64,000 nt of DNA from Ischnura elegans (taxonomy: Eukaryota; Arthropoda; Insecta; Odonata; Coenagrionidae). Both the position numbers and the translations under genes were made by a program. The notes beneath the pieces are model-generated. The model did not search any database. It worked only from the letters and a program-made list of their open reading frames with translations, and was not told the DNA's origin. How positions within the stretch are numbered: the first letter of the stretch is position 1; each line of letters starts with the position of its first letter. The stretch covers positions 100,612,566-100,676,565 of the forward strand of contig NC_060251.1 of assembly GCF_921293095.1 (NCBI RefSeq), given 5' to 3'. This document shows, one piece after another, positions 47,601 to 53,600 of this stretch.

Positions 47601-50600
47601 CCGAAAATGATTGGGTGAAAGAATCCGAAAATCCCCGGTTTCCCCTACCAGGAGAACCTCAGTGCCGTGGGATAGCAACATTAGGGCATTTCCCACGATC
47701 CGCTATCCCCTTCCATTCAGCACTCACCTCACCCACTCTGACCCGTTCCCCTTCTCCAAAATCAAACAAAAGGTCCCGTATTAGGAAGACCTTAGCTTCG
47801 AAAAAAATTGCAAAACGCCTCAGATTGTCCGCTAGCACTTGACAGCAGGAGTGGGGGTAAAGCGAGCTACCTGTTGAAAATGAGAAGTTGGATGAAGCCG
47901 AGTATCAGATGGGCGTGCCGCTGAAATGGCGTTTGGTAGATAAGAATGTATACATCAGACAGAAATCCATCGTACCAGTGTAAATGCCAAGACGGCATGC
48001 AATCATTTTTCTTGAGGTGGTGTGTCCCCTTAGAATATTTGAAAGAGATGTTTGTTGAATCAACTATATGCCCAATTGTTACCACAAAATTAAAATATTC
48101 CGTTAATCAACTAAATTCCTGTTCGAATCCTTGAAAGGAAATAAATTTACTCCCCAAAATCTTGTGTTTCCTGCTGCATAGGCAACCGAGTTAAACATTC
48201 CCGCATTCATCGTTTAGTATTCGAATTCGAAGGTTCGAATCGTTAGGTATTCGAATATTCGAGCTATGGATTAATATTCGAATTCAATATTCGAGTTCGA
48301 GAAATCTGCTATTCGACCCATCTCTAATTTAAATATTTCAAACTTTCTCTGTATAAAGCATGAATCTGTTGAACTTATCATTTTGAAACTATTATTTGTG
48401 CTACGTACTCTGTTGTGGACTTCTTTTTCCGGGACTATGAAGTAAAATTCCTCACTTATATGACTTAATAATAAGGAAACAGAATCTTTTGCCAATGTAC
48501 ATCATTTAGCACCTGATATCGCATATCGAGTGTCATTTGTGTACATTGCAAGGTCAAACTTAATATTTTTTATAGACAAGCGATGATATTCCATCATTTT
48601 TTCTTTAAATCTATTGTATATACTTTTTGTATAAAATAAACTTCCATAGCACTGAAAATACCTTGGGCTTCTACTGTTCAATTGCAACTGGAGCACTAAC
48701 CACACTTATTAATGTGAGTATTTTCTTGCAACTTGTTGTAACTCGTTGGCTCTGCTGTGGGGATGTTGGATGTGTGACAAGTGTGCAAAGAAAATTTGTA
48801 GTAATGGCACCAGTGCTGGAGAGAAAAATTCTTTCATTGAAAGATAAATTAGATAAATTTTCCAGAAAAAAATTCTCACAAGTAGGTAGCTGTAATCGAA
48901 AAAGTATTATCCATACTGAATCAACTTCAAAAACCGGTCTTATGAACAAAGACAGTATACTAAGAGGTGAGCAGTGCTACAGTAATGAGTCTTTGAAATT
49001 TGCTTGTATGTAAAGCAGTATGTACGAAGGCTTAGAAAAATTTCTAATAATCTGGTTGAAGCAAGCGAGACTAAAAAACATTCCTGTTGATTGAGTATCC
49101 TTAAAAGAAGAAGCCGTAGCTTGTGCAAAACCTCTTAGTGTTAGTGTAGAGAATTTCAAAGCATCAAATGAAAGCTTTACAGTATGAAGAGAAGTCACAG
49201 CTTGGTGAGCAGGAATATGTCAGTACTGTCATCCCTCCATGCACTCCTCACTCTCATCCTACTTTTATTTCTAACGAGGGGAGTATCACAAAATTGGGTT
49301 CTCAAATTTCAATCAAACCTTGTAGTGTTGTAGTCCATTGGGAGCTGTCCAAGAATCACCCCTCAAGTGGAATTATATAACCAATAGCTTAAACAAAAAA
49401 TGCAGTTAAACATTTGCAGGTGAAATGTATTCCCTTGAGAACACACTCCCACTAATGTCTGGCATAGACAAGTGGTTACGGTATGGGATTACCATGATGA
49501 AGGACCCGGGATCGAATCTCCATCATGGCGTTTATCTGTCATGTATTATTTTTCATTTTTCCTAACAAAAGCCTGCCATTCAACATTATTTTAACAATTT
49601 TCCCCGTAAATTTTATTTTTATGCTTGGAATTTTTTCAAGCACATGCATTATACTTGAAATTGTTATTTCTGTGTTGCAACACGAAGCAATTTTACGATA
49701 CACATGCACTTGGTTTTCTATTATGTTGCAATATCATATTAAGGCCTCATATTTTAAAATTGATTGTTTTAAGAATTCGATTGCTTTTATTAGCTGAAAT
49801 TTCAGCACAGCAGGATGGGAAAGGAATAATTTAGCCTGGAAGGTAGGTGTATGTTTTATCCATTGGAATTGATAATTCTCTTGCTGTGTTAAGAAAAGCA
49901 AAATTTACCTGGGGTATGATTTTCGAAAGCCCATGTTACAGTTGGTTTGTATACAGTTGAGTGACTGCTCGCTGAGTAGGTGGTTTACCGACCCCATCTC
50001 CGAAGGAACCCTTACCTCCCTGGCTCGCCCTCTCTGGATTTCAACGGTTCTTTTCCAAAAATTTTTATGACCCTTTTTGCCCTTGTGGCCACTACTGGAG
50101 CGTGGGGGATGGAAAGAAAGGAGTGTTACTTATCTTCTGTCTTTTGAATCATGCATAAGATTTGAGTTTTCAGTGTAGGTATAAGATTATATGTAGAGCT
50201 GGTGTTTAATACGAGGGTTGTACCAAAAGTAAGGTACCCATATTTTTTATAAATAGAAAAAAAATGTTATTTGTTATAAATTTTTATGTCGCTGAAAAGC
50301 TTACACTTTTGCCTATTTTTCAATGTAGTATCATTTTTTTCGAGACACTTGAAGACGTTGCTCCAGCTTTTGTATCCCTAAGTTAAAGTAGTCTCCCGCC
50401 AACACGTTGAGGAAGCGTGTGACCTCTGTCTGGACTTCATTGTCACTCTTGAAGCGTTTGCCGCCTAAGTGTTCCTTTAGCGTGGGGAAGAGGTGATAAT
50501 CCCTTGGAGCTAAGTCCGGGCTGTACAGGCATAACTGATCCAGGCTGATGGGGCATAATAGTCCACCCAAATTTCTCCAAAAGCTCTTGAGTTTGACGAA

Positions 50601-53600
50601 TGGCGTGTGATCGAGCATTGTAGTGAAGAAGCACTACAATGTCAGAGTCGGTCGTCCTCTTCGGCGATTCTGGATAGCTCGCAGGAGTTTAGTCAGTGAT
50701 TCACAATATCTTTTAGAGTTTATTGTCGTCTCTGGTTGCATGAAATCGATGAGGAGTACCCCCTTTCAATACAAAACACAGTCGCCATAACCTTTCCTGC
50801 CGACTGTGTCTGTTTGAATTTCTTCGGTGGCGGTGAACCGAAGTGATGCCACTGACGAGATTGCTGTTTTGTTTCAGGGGTGTAACAAAACACCCATGTT
50901 TCATCACCGGTGACGATCTAGTCCAACAACTTCTCCTTGTTGCCTCCCCCTTCAGACTACTGAAGAAATTTGCGAGCGCAGTCAAAGGGTTCCTCCTTGT
51001 GTCCGTCAGTCAGCATCCGGGGGACCCAGCAAGCACACATCTTTCGATAACCTAACGTTTCTGTTAAAGTCTTTCAATTGTGCCATGGGAAGCTTCTGGA
51101 ATCCGTTCAGCAAGTTCACGGACAGTGACCCTCCGATCTTTGAGCAGCTCATTGTTGATCTTCTCGACAATCGCATCCGAAACCGGCGGTCTTCCACTCC
51201 GTTCTTCATTGTGAACTTCAGTGCGACGTCTTTCAGCACGTCGCACTGAATGGACATGCACTCTTCACCATAAACGTCAGTCAGTTGCTGATGAATCTCC
51301 ATAGGCGGTAACTCCCTTGCATGGAGAAATCTGATTATTGCTCAAACCTCACACTTGGCAGGAATGGGGATCAACACTTCCATTGTTGATGGTTGCTAAG
51401 CCAACTCCGAGCGAAGTAGTGAATCGTGGACGGGAGGGCTCGAGAGTAGGGGAACCACTGCACACGGCACTGTATTTGGATTTATCCTAGGATCTTCCCT
51501 CTACATTGTAGCTAATTGGGAACCTTACTTTTGGTACAACCCTCGTATATTTACGTTTCCTCTAGTAAGTATATTTTGATAAAAATGAAATTATAACTAT
51601 CAGAGCAAGTTTGGGTTACTCCAGTGGAATCTCTTCCAGGGATCTCTTCGGATAGGAGTAACACTCCACCAATTGAAGATGCTGCAGAAAAAGCAAGGTT
51701 ATACACTGCAGCCTTTTATCATTGTGCGGCTCTTTTGTATTCATTGCAGAGCGAACAGATGAAGTACCCTCCTCACGTGCCATTGCAGTAGGCCAAGAGA
51801 TGTTTTGTTGAATTATGGAGTTGATGGACGAGATGGAATTTGAGTTGGCTGACGATTAGGTGGAGGAAAATGATCCTAGTTGTAGAGATGTGAATTTGGA
51901 TGTCTCCTCTACCACAGATGATGATGAAAGTGTTGAGAGAACGTCATCTTCCAGTGATTTGAACATTGAACGTTCCCCAAAGAAAAGAATCAGGGTCTCC
52001 TCAGAAATGAAAGTGAAGGCAGCGTCAGCTGCTAAACTACATTCATCGTTGTCCATTAAATCACTTCACTCCCTTGTGACCCATCATCTGAAGGGCCGAG
52101 AACATTTGTCTATTTGGGAAAGAGATGTTAGTTCTGGTGGAACCAGAAGGGACGAAGGTGATATGAAAGACAGGTGGACCTACAACAGGTTCTGCGCGTG
52201 CAGGAAAAATTGCAATCACGTCACCACGAGAATGCTGCAGCAGTGGACTGTGGCAGCAGCATTCCAATTTTTTAATGGGGATTTTCAATTCAGCGCGTCA
52301 TTGGCATGGACCATCCGCTTTAAAAGGAAGCATAAAATTTGCCAGAGGAAGGTCACTAGGTATGTGAGTAGGAGAGAAAAGTCTTCCACAGAGGAGATCT
52401 TGAGGGCCGCTCTTCTCTTTCAGGAGCAATGCCGAAAGGCAATGCCACTATTTAACCCTTCCCTAGTCATCATAACGGGTCAGACAGTGTGTGTGTACCA
52501 CACACATTAGACGTACTCTATCACATCAGGGAGAAAAAGCTACTGAAGTATGTGTTAGTTGATTAAATAAAATGGCGCACTCATACACCGCACAATATAG
52601 CGTGGTGACTGCTTCCTAAAGTTTTCATATGCCTACTGGAGGTATCGGGGAAGTTTGGCCGGAGAGTGAAACTTGAGGTGGAAGAAGCTATGGGACCATA
52701 CAAAAATGTTTTTGTGACTTGTACAAAGTCAGGGAAACTTTTTACTACTAGTTCTTTTGAACTTTACTTGGACAATGTTTTGAACCTGTACGTTAAGGAA
52801 GAAAAATTTCTTCTTTTTTCTGATTCCTGGTCGGGGCAGACAAATGAGGCACTGTATGATGAACAATTGCATTGTAATAATGAGCCCAAGTGCACAGTGA
52901 TAGTTATCCTGCCGAAGTGTACCCCTACCTGCTAACCATGTGGTGTATAATTTTATAGGCAGCTAAAAATAATTATTTCTCGAAATCCGAATGCTGCTAC
53001 TCTACTGAAAGAGAGATGCAATTTGACTAGTGGTAGTGACACAAATAAAATACATGCACTTATTCATGGACGATTGTTTGCACCAGAATTTTGCCCCATG
53101 CTTCTGTATGCATGGTATGGATCTGGACTGTGCAGTGCGCGCCAGTTTTTAGAAAATGTATATTTTATTTTATTATTTTTATGCTATTTTTTTAATATTC
53201 ACAATCGAAGCGGTAAATTTTAAATAAATATACGTATTTCTTTACAAACAAAAAATATGTAAGACCTGAAATGACGAATGTAAAGGCCAAAAAACTATAT
53301 ATTTATAGGTATGTATTTACGTGATTTAGGGGAAGTTGGTATAGTGGTTATCCTTTTTCGATGTTGTTACCAGAGATCCCGGCCAGTTTCGAGCAGTTTT
53401 TTGCAAATATCTTTCTTATTTCACCATGAACTTATACTTTCCCGTACTTATTTTAAATTGGCATCAAATTTCTCAAAAACGGCAAATGGGAATACCTTTT
53501 TCTGGATCACTGAAAGTGCATCTTTCAAAGAATATGTGACCAAGTTTCATCAAAGTCTTGCTACTTTAACCGAGGGGTTCTCTCTCTTAAAGGCCATTGT

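Noticed and set aside
49440-49530. Possible tRNA gene
   Set aside because: Box-B-like sequence is present but acceptor and D-arm pairing fail; a SINE head is more likely.
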